From Alloalcanivorax mobilis (GTDB taxonomy: Bacteria > Pseudomonadota > Gammaproteobacteria > Pseudomonadales > Alcanivoracaceae), in the NCBI RefSeq assembly GCF_002864685.1, contig NZ_NMQZ01000002.1:62001-126000 (forward strand): a stretch of DNA of 64,000 nucleotides, given 5' to 3'. This document shows positions 51,183 to 60,161 of this stretch, piece after piece (within the stretch, counting starts at the first letter, position 1; the number at the start of each line of letters is the position of its first letter). Made by a program: the position numbers and the translations under genes. The notes under the pieces were generated by a model, which was not told the DNA's origin, ran no database searches, and was given only the letters and a program-made list of their open reading frames with translations.

Positions 51183-51288
51183 GGAGCTCCTCTGCAGGCG
51201 CTTTCCGGAAAGGCGAACGCATCGGCGGCGATGCCGCGCCGCCCACGTTACCGTATCCTCGCACTTCGTCGTCGCGGGAGGAAACGGA

Positions 51289-51858
51289 TTGAGTACAAGC
51301 TGCACCCACATCGTGCCGGTTCACACCGGCGATTACCCGGAAGACGAGGCCAAAGCGATGGAAGTTCTTGCCTGGTTTCAGGCGCGCGGCCTGGTGGAAA
51401 CCGACCTGTCCGATTGCACCCTGGGTAAGCCCGGCTACCGGTTCACGCCGGAGATCGGACCCCTGTTTATCGAGGCGCCGGACCCGCGCAGCCAGGATCT
51501 GCTGACCCGCGGGCTGGAGCTGCACCACGGAGAACGGGTGGTTTTTCATCCCGCTGAAGGCGCGCAATTGAGCTTTATCTGCCCATCGTGCGGCCACGAC
51601 CAGGGTTGGGATGCGCTAGAGTCCATCGGCGATTGGTACTCGCGCGTTGAGGACTGCCCGCGCTGCCCCGCCTGCGGCGCGCGCCATCATATCAATGAGT
51701 ACGGTACCGATTGCGGCGGAACGGACACGCCCTGGGCGTTCAGCAATCTGGCCATCACCTTCTGGAACGACCAAGGCGGCGCCTTCCAGCCCGGGTTTCT
51801 GGAGGCCATGCGCGGGTTGTTCGGCACCGACATTCGCGTGGTGGAAGTGCACATCTGA
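51289..51858 (+). CDS. Hypothetical protein with zinc-ribbon
   Basis: A 189-residue protein from TTG 51289 with GGGAGGAA 7 bases upstream. The central part holds two knuckles, 'FICPSCGHD' and 'CPRCPACGARHH', suggesting a zinc ribbon; the C-terminal ~50 residues ('PWAFSNLAITFWNDQGGAFQ') match small conserved hypothetical proteins. An open frame extends upstream through the divergent gene and is ignored. Function unknown. Confidence 0.65.
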   Translation: MSTSCTHIVPVHTGDYPEDEAKAMEVLAWFQARGLVETDLSDCTLGKPGYRFTPEIGPLFIEAPDPRSQDLLTRGLELHHGERVVFHPAEGAQLSFICPSCGHDQGWDALESIGDWYSRVEDCPRCPACGARHHINEYGTDCGGTDTPWAFSNLAITFWNDQGGAFQPGFLEAMRGLFGTDIRVVEVHI

Positions 51859-51956
51859 CTGCGCCGGGCAAGGCGCTTCGGCGGGCGTTGTTGACAGCGC
51901 GCGGTGCTTTGGCCAGCTTTGGATCAACCGTTAAACCTGACTGACGGCAGTGAAAC

Positions 51957-52505
51957 ATGGCCTCTGCGAAACAAGATCACTTCAGCGCGCGATTGCTTCG
52001 TCCTGAAAAGCCTGGCGATGGCGGGCTCTGGGCGTTTGTGGTTCTGCCCAAAGCGGTCAGCGCGGCACTGCCCAGGCGCGGGCGCACCTCCGTGGAAGGC
52101 ACCCTCAATGGCACGGGCTTCCGGGCCCTGCTTGAGCCGGATGGCCAGAAGAGCCATTGGCTCAGAATCGACCCGGCACTGCTGGATGCCGCCAACGCCA
52201 CCGTTGGCGACGTCGCCGAATTCGAGATCCGACCGCTGGCGCGGGAGCCGGAACCGGAGGTGCCCGCGGACCTGCGCGCGGCGTTGCAGGCGTCGCCACC
52301 GGCCCTGGCCACCTGGCAGGCCACCACCACCCTGGCTCGGGTGGACTGGATTCACTGGGTGGTCTCCGCCAAGCAAGCGAAGACCCGCGCCAAGCGCATC
52401 AGGGACGCCTGCGACAAGCTGGCCAGCGGCGAGAAGCGAGTGTGCTGTTTCGACCCGTCGGGGTTTTACAGCAAGGCACTCAGCGCACCCCGGGCGGCGG
52501 AATAA
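51957..52505 (+). CDS. YdeI/DUF1905 family protein
   Basis: A 182-residue protein. Residues ~8-95 match DUF1905 (small beta-barrel, 'WAFVVLPKAVSAALPRRGRT', 'VEGTLNGTGFRALLEPDGQK'), and the C-terminal ~60 residues match the YdeI/OmpD-associated helical region ('HWVVSAKQAKTRAKRIRDAC'). This two-part architecture is common and its function is not established. Confidence 0.82.
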   Translation: MASAKQDHFSARLLRPEKPGDGGLWAFVVLPKAVSAALPRRGRTSVEGTLNGTGFRALLEPDGQKSHWLRIDPALLDAANATVGDVAEFEIRPLAREPEPEVPADLRAALQASPPALATWQATTTLARVDWIHWVVSAKQAKTRAKRIRDACDKLASGEKRVCCFDPSGFYSKALSAPRAAE

Positions 52506-52530
52506 GACGAACCGCCGGCCCGGCGGCGCG

Positions 52531-53127
52531 TCAGCGTGGTTGACGGGCCGCTTCCCCGGCGATCAATCGTGCGAACAACACTGCCCGCTCCCGCCGCCGG
52601 CGTTTCGGTTCCAGGCTCGCTTCCAGGCACAAGGTGGCGTAGCCGTGCACCTGGCACCAGGCGGCCAGGCTCAGCGCGTCGACCCGTTCTTTTGCGGTGA
52701 GAGTGGCGACCACCTCCGCCAGAGCCTGGAAAGCGGCGTTGCCGGCGGCGCCCGCGTCCGGGTAGTGGGAGATATCCACCAGTTCCCGGGAAAACATCAA
52801 GCGAAACTGCGCCGGCGCGTTCTGGGCAAAGGCGATGTACGCTTCGCCCGCCGCGGCCAGGGCCATCTCGCCGGCATGCCTTGCCGCAGCCCGCCGCACC
52901 TTCTTTTCCAGCTTTTCAAAGCCGGCCCGGGCCAGCTCGGCGAGCAACGCCTGTTTGTCGGCGAAGTGGTTGTAGGCGGCCTGGCGCGACAGGCCGGCGT
53001 GTTCGGAAAGTTGCCGCAACGACAATCCGGCGGCGCCGGTGCTTTCCAGCAGAGCTTCGGCGGCGGCGACCAGCGCCTGGCGCGCGTTGCCGTGGCGATG
53101 GCCCGGGCGTCGGGTGGGCGCGGCCAT
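52531..53127 (-). CDS. TetR-family transcriptional regulator
   Basis: A 198-residue TetR repressor: 'AAGLSLRQLSEHAGLSRQAA' and 'YNHFADKQALLAELA' form the DNA-binding domain; the C-terminal domain contains 'ELVDISHYPDAGAAGNAAFQ', as in the WHG-type TetR group. It is divergent from an NnrU-like gene, and a perfect TGACA palindrome lies between them. Confidence 0.88.
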   Translation of the reverse strand: MAAPTRRPGHRHGNARQALVAAAEALLESTGAAGLSLRQLSEHAGLSRQAAYNHFADKQALLAELARAGFEKLEKKVRRAAARHAGEMALAAAGEAYIAFAQNAPAQFRLMFSRELVDISHYPDAGAAGNAAFQALAEVVATLTAKERVDALSLAAWCQVHGYATLCLEASLEPKRRRRERAVLFARLIAGEAARQPR

Positions 53128-53150
53128 GGTGATTCCTTGGTGGGTAAGGC

Positions 53151-53208
53151 AATATTGACACTGTCAATATTAGTGATCATATTGGTGGTGTCAATGTGAC
53201 AACGTCAA
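53151..53208. promoter_or_regulatory. TetR operators in the tetR-nnrU interval
   Basis: AATATTGACA-C-TGTCAATATT (53151-53171) is a perfect inverted repeat. About 20 bases on, GTGTCAATGTGACA (53189-53202) is a second, weaker TGTCA/TGACA palindrome. Together they could let the repressor control both divergent genes. Confidence 0.75.
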
Positions 53209-53278
53209 TATAACGCCAGGCCGAGGCTGTGCCGCCACCGTGAGCGGCGCGGCTGCGATCCAAGCGGGGAGATCGACC

Positions 53279-53857
53279 ATGACGATTCTGATTTTCGGTT
53301 TGCTGATTTTTCTGGGTATTCATAGTGTGGGCCTGTTCGCCCCGACATGGCGGCAACGCCGCGTGGCCAGGCTTGGTGTGGGCGCCTGGAAGGGGCTGTT
53401 CAGCCTGATCGCCGTGGCCGGGTTCGTGCTGATCATCTGGGGATTCCAACGGGCGCGTCTTGATCCGGTGTTGCTGTACGCGTCGCCGGCCTGGCTGGGC
53501 CACCTCAATGCGCTGTTCACCTTGGTTGGCTTTATTCTGTTGGCCGCAGCCTATGTGCCCGGCAATCGCATCAAAGCAAAAATCGGCCACCCGATGGTTG
53601 CCGGGGTCAAGATCTGGGCGCTCGGCCATTTGCTGGCCATCGGCTTCCTGCGCGACGTGCTGCTGTTCGGTGCGTTCCTGGCATGGGCTATTGCCGCCTT
53701 CGCCATTCTGCGCCGCCGTGACCGCGCCAGCGGCGTAACGTATCCGCCGGGCACGCTGAAGGGCGATGTAATCACGCTGGTGGTCGGCGTAGTGGCGTGG
53801 GGTCTGTTCGCGTTCTGGCTGCACGGGCCGTTGATTGGCGTTCGGCCGTTCGGCTAA
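53279..53857 (+). CDS. NnrU family membrane protein
   Basis: A 192-residue membrane protein with five to six helices: 'ILIFGLLIFLGIHSVGLFAP', 'GLFSLIAVAGFVLIIWGFQR', 'HPMVAGVKIWALGHLLAIGF', the last containing the conserved His residues of NnrU/isoprenoid-methyltransferase-like proteins. NnrU is linked to nitric-oxide reduction in denitrifiers, but no nir or nor genes are nearby. GGGGAGA lies before ATG 53279. Confidence 0.85.
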   Translation: MTILIFGLLIFLGIHSVGLFAPTWRQRRVARLGVGAWKGLFSLIAVAGFVLIIWGFQRARLDPVLLYASPAWLGHLNALFTLVGFILLAAAYVPGNRIKAKIGHPMVAGVKIWALGHLLAIGFLRDVLLFGAFLAWAIAAFAILRRRDRASGVTYPPGTLKGDVITLVVGVVAWGLFAFWLHGPLIGVRPFG

Positions 53858-53889
53858 CCGGCCTCGCGCTGACACCCTTCGCGGGCGCC

Positions 53890-54360
53890 TTACTTTGGGT
53901 CTTTGCCGCCGCAGTGGGCTTGGCCATCGGGCCGCTGTTCCGATAATCGGGCTTCAAAGTCCGCCGCCAAGTCCGCCACCGTGAGCGTTTGAAAGCGTGC
54001 GATCAGCAACGCTTCGGCTTCGTCCAGGGTTTCCGCCAGGCGCGCGTCCACGGCCTGTTCGACCAGGCACTCCGGGTGTTCGGCGTGCGGACCAATGCTG
54101 AACAACGGCGGTTTGCCGATGGCGTGATACACATCCAGCAGGGTGATGGCCTCCAGGCCGCAGGTCAGTTGCCAGCCGCCACCGTGGCCTTTCTCCGAGC
54201 GCACATAACCCTGATCCCGCAGCCCGGCCATCATCCGGCGCACCACCACCGCATTGGTACCGAGCATTTTCGAGAGGGTCTCCGAAGTGGCCCGTTCCAC
54301 GTGCCGGTCCAGATGTATCAACACGTGGAGCATGCGGGAAAGGCGGCTGTCACGGGGCAT
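53890..54360 (-). CDS. Rrf2-family transcriptional regulator
   Basis: A 156-residue Rrf2 regulator: winged helix with 'ATSETLSKMLGTNAVVVRRM' and 'GYVRSEKGHGGGWQLTCG'. It has only a single cysteine in the region where IscR-like members bind an iron-sulphur cluster ('HPECLVEQ'), so it belongs to the cluster-free or thiol-sensing group (YwnA/CymR-like). Divergent from the flavoprotein gene it probably controls; GTTAC/GTAAC inverted sites lie between them. Confidence 0.88.
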   Translation of the reverse strand: MPRDSRLSRMLHVLIHLDRHVERATSETLSKMLGTNAVVVRRMMAGLRDQGYVRSEKGHGGGWQLTCGLEAITLLDVYHAIGKPPLFSIGPHAEHPECLVEQAVDARLAETLDEAEALLIARFQTLTVADLAADFEARLSEQRPDGQAHCGGKDPK

Positions 54361-54423
54361 GAAGTAGTCCTTGCGGGCAGAAAGGTGCTGGCGGAGAGAG
54401 TGGCTAATCTAGCAGCTTGCCGA

Positions 54424-54476
54424 TTACGTAACAAATCAGGTTCCATGAGTTGACGGCGGTTGCCGTTACTCGTAAC
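54424..54476. promoter_or_regulatory. Probable Rrf2 operators
   Basis: TTACGTAA (54424-54431) and GTTACTCGTAAC (54465-54476), two related inverted sites in the divergent interval; ACTTGTAATG next to the second may extend it. Confidence 0.5.
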
Positions 54477-54532
54477 TTGTAATGATGCGTGAGTGCGAAA
54501 CGCACATTGCGAGCGACGAGGCGAGGAGAGTC

Positions 54533-55438
54533 ATGGTGTTCGATGTGATCATTGTCGGCGGCAGTTTCGCCGGGCAGGCGGCGGCGTTGCAGCTGGCCCG
54601 GGCGCGGCGGCGGGTGTTGCTGGTGGATGCGGAGCGTCCGCGCAACCGCTTTGCACGATCTTCCCACGGGTTTCTCGGTCAGGACGGCCAGCCGCCGGCG
54701 GCGATCATCGCCACCGCCGTTCGCCAGCTGGCGGCCTATCCGACAGTGACGCGCCTGGCCGGCGAAGCCGTGGCCGCGTTCGCGGACGAGCAGGGTTTCC
54801 GTGTCTCGTTTGCCGACGGCCGGCAAGAGAGTGGCCGCCGTTTGATTCTGGCCACCGGCGTGCGCGATAAGCTGCCCGAGTTGCCCGGCCTGGCGCCGCG
54901 CTGGGGCATCAGCGTTTTGCATTGCCCCTACTGCCATGGCTATGAGCTGGATCAGAGGCCGCTGGGCGTCCTGGCCAGCGGCGAATCGGCCATGCATCAA
55001 GCCCTGCTGGTGCCCGACTGGGGCCCCACCACGCTGTTCACCCAGGGCACTTTTACGCCCACGCCGGAACAGCGCGCGGCGTTGCAATCGCGGGACGTGG
55101 CGGTGGAGCACACGCCAGTGGTGGAATTGCTGGGCGCCGGGCCGGCGTTGGACGCGGTGCGTCTGAGCGATGGACGAAGCATTCCTATCAGCGGGTTGTT
55201 CCTGGCCCCGAGAACCGTTGCGGCCAGCGATCTGGCCGAACAACTGGGCTGTGCGTTCAAGGATGGCCCCACCGGGCCACTCATCGAGGTGGACGCCATG
55301 CAGGCCACCTCGGTGGCCGGCGTGTTCGCGGCGGGGGACGCGGCCAGCCCGATGGCCAATGCCAGCCTGGCAGCGGCGGCGGGGGTCATGGCGGCGGTGG
55401 GCAGCCACCGTTCGCTGATCCACGGCGATGATGGCTAA
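54533..55438 (+). CDS. Thioredoxin-reductase-like NAD(P)/FAD oxidoreductase
   Basis: A 301-residue flavoprotein. FAD motif 'DVIIVGGSFAGQAAALQLAR', redox-active CPYC in 'LHCPYCHGYE' (~127-130), and C-terminal FAD segment 'GVFAAGDAASPMANASLAAA'. The second nucleotide-binding region lacks a clear GxGxxG, as in gliotoxin-reductase-like or 'YpdA-like' relatives. ATG 54533 has GAGGAGAG upstream. Likely induced through the divergent Rrf2 regulator under redox or electrophile stress. Confidence 0.85.
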   Translation: MVFDVIIVGGSFAGQAAALQLARARRRVLLVDAERPRNRFARSSHGFLGQDGQPPAAIIATAVRQLAAYPTVTRLAGEAVAAFADEQGFRVSFADGRQESGRRLILATGVRDKLPELPGLAPRWGISVLHCPYCHGYELDQRPLGVLASGESAMHQALLVPDWGPTTLFTQGTFTPTPEQRAALQSRDVAVEHTPVVELLGAGPALDAVRLSDGRSIPISGLFLAPRTVAASDLAEQLGCAFKDGPTGPLIEVDAMQATSVAGVFAAGDAASPMANASLAAAAGVMAAVGSHRSLIHGDDG

Positions 55439-55445
55439 CGGCGGG

Positions 55446-55753
55446 CTATCGCTTCAACGAGGCGCTCAGCAGTTGGAGCACCGCCGGTGGCGCGTGCTCC
55501 GGGGAGAAACGGCCGACGCCGGGCAACAGATTGAGCTCGGCGCCGGGGATGCGGGCGGCCAGATCGCGGGCGATCGCCACGTTGCAGTAAGGGCCGGCGT
55601 CGCCCCAGATAATCGCGGTGGGGCAGCGCACCCGGGTAAGTCCGCGTCCAGATCGGCGCGTGGGCGTACATCGTGGAGCAATGGCTCACCCTTGTCTTCC
55701 TGGTGATAACACAGACGCAAACCGTCGATTTCATGAACACGGCGTTTGAGCAT
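55446..55753 (-). pseudogene. Alpha/beta hydrolase, internally deleted
   Basis: The first ~25 residues in one frame, 'VHEIDGLRLCYHQEDKGEPL', are the normal start of an alpha/beta hydrolase. After a large deletion the last ~60 residues appear in another frame: 'RCPTAIIWGDAGPYCNVAIA', then 'RIPGAELNLLPGVGRFSPE'. The nucleophile elbow and most of the core are gone, so it is non-functional. It lies 7 bases after the flavoprotein gene. Confidence 0.75.
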
Positions 55754-55884
55754 GATGTCGGGCTCCAGACCCGCAGTCACCGAAGCATCCCGCTGCCACC
55801 GGGCAGCGGCAATTAACCGGCAGGTAAGCGCCCGGCGATTATCGATGGGCTAATTTGAAGACATTTCGGCAGCGATAAAGAACG

Positions 55885-56148
55885 ATGACGGAGCGCCTGA
55901 TGATAGAGAGCCCAATGATAGAGGGCGCGGCGATTGAGAACACAACGATGGCGGACGCGGCGGCTTTTGTGGCCCGGTTCGAGGCGTTTTGGGCGGCGCC
56001 CTCGGTGGAAAAAATGGCGACGATATTGACGTCGGATGTGATTCTGATTCAACCCCTGGCGCAGCCGATGCACGGCCTGGAATCCGCCTGTGCGGAGTTT
56101 CAGCGGCTGTTCCGGTGGTTGCCGGATTTGCGCGCCACGGTGGCATAA
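55885..56148 (+). CDS. Truncated NTF2/SnoaL-like protein
   Basis: An 87-residue frame. Residues ~22-86, 'FVARFEAFWAAPSVEKMATI', 'PLAQPMHGLESACAEFQRLF' and 'WLPDLRATVA', match the first half of SnoaL-like proteins (usually 120-150 residues), then it stops. The N-terminus has a repeated 'MIE' pattern (MIESPMIEG) that could be read-through of upstream sequence; ATG 55948 may be the true start. Probably a shortened or decayed gene in front of the methyltransferase. Confidence 0.5.
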   Translation: MTERLMIESPMIEGAAIENTTMADAAAFVARFEAFWAAPSVEKMATILTSDVILIQPLAQPMHGLESACAEFQRLFRWLPDLRATVA

Positions 56149-56163
56149 ACAGGAGAACGGGCA

Positions 56164-56877
56164 ATGAACAGCGACGAAATCAACGCGGTGTTCGATCAAA
56201 TGGCAGCGGGCTACGACAAACAATGGGCAAGAACGGCGCCCATCACCAAGGCGCTGTATTTTCTGCTTGAGTCCGTGTTCGCCGGGTTGCCCGATGACGC
56301 CCGGATTCTGTGCGTGGGTGTGGGCACCGGCAATGAACTGATTCATCTGGCCAAACGATTTCCCGGCTGGCGCTTCACGGCGGTGGAGCCATCAAGCGCC
56401 ATGCTCGCTGTGTGTCGCCGCCGATGCGAAGAGGCGGACATTGCCGATCGCTGCGATTTTCACCAGGGCTATCTTGATTCCCTGGCGGGTGAGACGCTGC
56501 ACGACGGGGCCACCTGTTTCCTGGTGTCTCAATTTATTCTCGACAAAGACGACCGCTCGGCGTTGTTTCGCGGCATCGCCGCCCGGCTTAAGCCAGGCGG
56601 CGTGCTGGCCAGCGCCGACCTGTCGGCGCAACGGGATTCGCAACAAAACTACGAATCGCTGCTGCGTGTCTGGCAGCGGGTGACGGCACCGGCGCAAGCC
56701 GGCGAAGAAGGGCTGCAACGGATGAAGGCGGCCTACGCTAAAGACGTGGCGGTGCTGCCGGCCGCCGAGATTGTGGCGATCCTTCAGGCCGGCGGCTTTG
56801 AGGCACCGGTGCCGTTTTTTCAGGCCGGCCTGATTCGTGCCTGGTTTTCCAAGCGCGCTGCCGGCGACGCAACGTGA
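56164..56877 (+). CDS. Class I SAM-dependent methyltransferase
   Basis: A 237-residue methyltransferase. Motif I 'ILCVGVGTGNELIHLAKRFP' (~43-62), 'FTAVEPSSAML' for SAM ribose binding, then 'ARLKPGGVLASADLS' as motif III region. Cytoplasmic. The start has GGAG upstream. Acceptor substrate unknown; the sequence lacks features of ubiquinone or rRNA methylases. Confidence 0.88.
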   Translation: MNSDEINAVFDQMAAGYDKQWARTAPITKALYFLLESVFAGLPDDARILCVGVGTGNELIHLAKRFPGWRFTAVEPSSAMLAVCRRRCEEADIADRCDFHQGYLDSLAGETLHDGATCFLVSQFILDKDDRSALFRGIAARLKPGGVLASADLSAQRDSQQNYESLLRVWQRVTAPAQAGEEGLQRMKAAYAKDVAVLPAAEIVAILQAGGFEAPVPFFQAGLIRAWFSKRAAGDAT

Positions 56878-56893
56878 ACGGGCAAAGGCAATG

Positions 56894-57523
56894 TTAACGC
56901 CGGGCCACGGCCCGTACTTTTCCGCTGGGGCCGCCGCCACAGTAAAAAACGCCGTTGCCATCGTTGGTAAGCCCGGATACGCCGGCGCCTTCCGGCATGC
57001 CGATGCTTTCCAGCACCTCCCCGGTGTCCGGGTCGATATGCCGTAAGTCGCTTGTTTCACCTTCCCAGGTGCCGTGCCAGAGTTGGTCGTTAAGCCAGGT
57101 GACGCCGGTGACGAAGCGGTCGGAGTGCAGAGTGCGCAAGATGGCGCCGGTGTCGGCATCGACCTGATGGATTTTTTTGTTGCGGTACTGGCCGATCCAC
57201 AGTGAACCCTCCGCCCAGGCCATGCCGGAATCCTCGCCGTTGCCGGGAGCGGGGAGGGTGGCCAGTATCTCGCCGGTTTTTGGATCGATCTTCTGGATCT
57301 GCTTTTCCGCTATCTGATAGAGGTGGGTGCCATCGAAGGCGGTGCCGGCATCGGCGGCGACCTTCAGGGTGTGCGCGATCTCGCCATCGGCCAGGTCGAG
57401 TGCCTGGAGCGCGTCGCCGGTGGCGAGCCACAGGTGGCGGCCATCGTAGTCAACACCGTGGATGATGGGGGCGCCGTGAAAGGGGCCGTACTCCTGGATG
57501 ATGTGGGCTTTGGTTTGTTTCAT
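56894..57523 (-). CDS. Beta-propeller protein (quinoprotein/glutaminyl-cyclase-like repeats)
   Basis: A 209-residue protein made of repeated blades: 'GVDYDGRHLWLATGDALQAL', 'GTAFDGTHLYQIAEKQIQKI', 'GMAWAEGSLWIGQYRNKKIH', 'GVTWLNDQLWHGTWEGETSD', each of ~40 residues with D-G-x-x-L-W/Y. No signal peptide. ATG 57523 has GGAGGAG upstream. The enzyme role is not clear; it is next to a regulator that probably controls it. Confidence 0.72.
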   Translation of the reverse strand: MKQTKAHIIQEYGPFHGAPIIHGVDYDGRHLWLATGDALQALDLADGEIAHTLKVAADAGTAFDGTHLYQIAEKQIQKIDPKTGEILATLPAPGNGEDSGMAWAEGSLWIGQYRNKKIHQVDADTGAILRTLHSDRFVTGVTWLNDQLWHGTWEGETSDLRHIDPDTGEVLESIGMPEGAGVSGLTNDGNGVFYCGGGPSGKVRAVARR

Positions 57524-57554
57524 GGTGATCTCCTCCGTGTGGTTTGAGGCCATG

Positions 57555-58775
57555 CTAGCCACCCGGCAGCGGAGCAGTGAGTAACAAGGTTGTCGTGAAT
57601 CCGATCATCGGCGGGGCCATCCAGCGGCGCGCGCGGCCCTGGCCCAGCATCTGCACCTTGCCGGTGTCCGCCAGGGCGTCCAGCGCCCGTTGCACGGTGC
57701 GCTGGCTGGTGCCCAGCGCCAGGGCCAGAGCCGAGCTGGACCAGGCCTGACCGTCGGAGAGGAAAGCAAGCACCGCCGCGTGCTTCTCTTCCACCGGTCG
57801 CGCCAGCACCGCCACGTTGCCGCAGGTCAGAGGTTCCAGAACAAAGCCGAGGCGGGTGGCATGAATACGCGCCAGTGGCTTGAGTGCTTTGCGCAGCCGG
57901 CCAATTTCCACTCGCAGGCGGGCGCGGTGAGATTCGTCCGCATGGCGGATGCGGAACGCCCGCTCAATCAAGGCGTGCCGGTGGGCGGCGCCGGGGAAGG
58001 CTTCGGCGAGCGCCTGTGCCAGGGCGAACAAAATCGGTCGTGTCGCCAGCTCTATGAGCGTGTCCGCCCGACGCACACGGTAACGGCAGGCATCCACCAC
58101 CAGCGTCGGCGAGGCGAACAAGCGTTCCACTTCGTCGAGCCGCACAGGCCGTTCTTCATTTGCTGTGACCAGCCGCGCCGCCGGCGTGCGTAACGCCTCG
58201 GCTGCGTTGCCGACCTCATTGATCAGGGCTGCGATACCGGAATGGCGAGCGGCTTGCCTGGCCCGCGCCAGGGCGGCGCGGGCCGAGCGGGTGTCGAGCC
58301 GGCGCAACGCAATACCGGCGACGCCCAATTGATGGCTGGCTTGCAATGCGGACGGCAGAGCCTTGAAGTCCAGTGCCGCCAGTTTAAGTTCGGCGGCGTC
58401 GAGCTGGCCGATCAGCAGCAGACGATGGATCTCCAGATAGCGGGCGTGCGCGGCATTACGGGTGTCACCGTGACGTTCCAGCGTGTCACGGGCGGCCTCC
58501 AGTGCCTTGGGCGACCAATGCAGGTCGCGGGTGGCAAGAGCCACTTCGGCTTCGGCGGCGACACAGCGGGCGCGGGCCAGCGTCTCCCGGGGGCTGAACG
58601 CCCGCGCGGCCCGTTTCAGTAGCGTTTTTGCGTTAGCCAGATCACCGAGCTGCGCCATGGCGATGCCGCGCAGCGCCAGTGCCGGCGCATCCTCGCGCAG
58701 CGATAACTGATTCAGCGCGCGCAACGGATCACCGCCGTCGAGCGCCCGTGCCGCCGCTGTGATTAAAGAATCCAT
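57555..58775 (-). CDS. HTH regulator with TPR-like N-terminal region
   Basis: A 406-residue protein: helical repeats in residues ~1-200 rich in Ala/Arg/Leu, a central domain ('VVDACRYRVRRADTLIELAT'), and a C-terminal winged helix ('SSSALALALGTSQRTVQRAL', 'DTGKVQMLGQGRARRW'). It reads toward the beta-propeller gene from 31 bases upstream of it. ATG 58775 fits with AGGA 7 bases upstream. Probable local transcription factor. Confidence 0.72.
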   Translation of the reverse strand: MDSLITAAARALDGGDPLRALNQLSLREDAPALALRGIAMAQLGDLANAKTLLKRAARAFSPRETLARARCVAAEAEVALATRDLHWSPKALEAARDTLERHGDTRNAAHARYLEIHRLLLIGQLDAAELKLAALDFKALPSALQASHQLGVAGIALRRLDTRSARAALARARQAARHSGIAALINEVGNAAEALRTPAARLVTANEERPVRLDEVERLFASPTLVVDACRYRVRRADTLIELATRPILFALAQALAEAFPGAAHRHALIERAFRIRHADESHRARLRVEIGRLRKALKPLARIHATRLGFVLEPLTCGNVAVLARPVEEKHAAVLAFLSDGQAWSSSALALALGTSQRTVQRALDALADTGKVQMLGQGRARRWMAPPMIGFTTTLLLTAPLPGG

Positions 58776-58886
58776 GGACATCCTGCCACGTCCGTTCCCC
58801 GATGCGGAGACGCCGCGACCCTGGTCACGGCGCTGATGCTCGGGTACAAGATACAAGACCGCCGCGATACAGAATACGGAGCTGCT

Positions 58887-59780
58887 ATGTTTTCCGGTTT
58901 GAGTGCTTTCCCATTAACGCCCATGGATGAACAGACCATCGATGAAGTTGCTTTTGCCGGGCTGATCGACCGCCTGACGGCGGCAAAGGTGGATTCCATT
59001 GGCGTGCTGGGCTCTACCGGCAACTATGCCTATCTGTCAGTGCCGGAGCGCCAGCGTATCGCGCGGCTCGCCGTGGACCGTGCCGACGGCACGCCAGTGA
59101 TGGTGGGCATTGGCGCCTTACGCACCCGAGATGTGCTGGCGTTGGCCGAGCAGGCGCAAGAGGTTGGGGCCAGCGCGGTATTATTGCCGCCTGTCTCCTA
59201 CCAGAAGCTGTCGCCCGAAGAAGTGTTCGGCCTGTTCGAGACGATCACCGGAGCGCTGTCCGTGCCTTTGTGCGTGTACGACAACCCCGGGACGGCCCAT
59301 TTCGAATTCAGCGATGAACTCCATGGTGATATCGCCCGTCTCCCCGGAGTAGCGTCCATTAAGATCCCCGGTGTGCCTGCGGATCCCCAAGCCGCCCGGG
59401 CCCGTGTGGCGAGCCTGCGGACGCGCCTCCCCGGGTCCGTGACGATCGGTGTCAGCGGCGATGCGTTCGCCGCCACCGGCCTTAATGCCGGGTGCGAGGT
59501 TTGGTATTCCGTGATGGGCGGCCTGTTTCCCACCACCGCATTGTCGATCACCCGCGCCGCTCAGGCCGGTGATGCCGACCAGGCACGGCGGCTGTCGGAG
59601 AAGCTGCAACCGATGTGGGACCTTTTTAGCCACCATGGTGGCAGCCTGCGCGTGGTCGCGGCGGCGGCGGAGTTGCGCGGTTTGGTCCGGCGCCCTTGTT
59701 TGCCGAAGCCGCTACGGGTGCTGGAAGGCGAAGGCCGGGAAAGGCTCGCCGCGCTTATCGACGAGTTGGAATTGGAATGA
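58887..59780 (+). CDS. DapA/N-acetylneuraminate lyase family aldolase
   Basis: A 297-residue TIM-barrel enzyme of the dihydrodipicolinate synthase family. Seen: 'GLSAFPLTPMDEQTIDEVAF', 'GVLGSTGNYAYLSVPERQRI' (the GxxGE/T motif), 'PLCVYDNPGTAHFEF' (conserved Tyr) and 'GVASIKIPGVPAD' with the Schiff-base Lys. It probably cleaves or forms a 2-keto acid; not enough is visible to call true DapA, since the Tyr/Lys region differs and no lysine genes are near. Confidence 0.85.
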   Translation: MFSGLSAFPLTPMDEQTIDEVAFAGLIDRLTAAKVDSIGVLGSTGNYAYLSVPERQRIARLAVDRADGTPVMVGIGALRTRDVLALAEQAQEVGASAVLLPPVSYQKLSPEEVFGLFETITGALSVPLCVYDNPGTAHFEFSDELHGDIARLPGVASIKIPGVPADPQAARARVASLRTRLPGSVTIGVSGDAFAATGLNAGCEVWYSVMGGLFPTTALSITRAAQAGDADQARRLSEKLQPMWDLFSHHGGSLRVVAAAAELRGLVRRPCLPKPLRVLEGEGRERLAALIDELELE

Positions 59781-59886
59781 TCCCAAGCTCCTTGGCGCGA
59801 AGGGCTGCGCGCGGCTGGAAGAAAGCGCTGTGCAGTGATGGCATTTTCAAGTGAAAGATAAGAGAGGCAAGAAATAGAGGCGCCCG

Positions 59887-59977
59887 GTGAAGGCGAAGCG
59901 CATCGGCCGACGCGGTAACGCCGGACCCGCACGAAGCCGCCCACTTTTATGGTGAGATGGCGGGTCGGAACTGCTGA
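59887..59977 (+). pseudogene. VOC-family gene relic
   Basis: GTG 59887 reads 'VKAKRI', then after restoring two missing bases 'ADAVTPDPHEAAHFYGEMAG', then a stop. This matches the first 30 residues of the intact VOC protein at 60755 (MNIKRIMANTATPDPHQAER and on). The rest of the gene is absent. It occupies part of the 381-base interval 59781-60161, which has no other recognised gene. Confidence 0.65.
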
Positions 59978-60161
59978 TTGGATCACGGCCATTGCTTGCG
60001 CGCCGCGCCTTGCTACTGCGTGCTGTCGCACTCGCAGAACCATCGGTGAGCCATCGTCGGCTGCATATTGCCTGCCGTTGAGCGAAAAGAACGTTGATTT
60101 TATCGCTCGCGCCCTCTACACCTGTAAAAGCGGGGCCTGGGGCTGGACACTGAGGGCGGCA

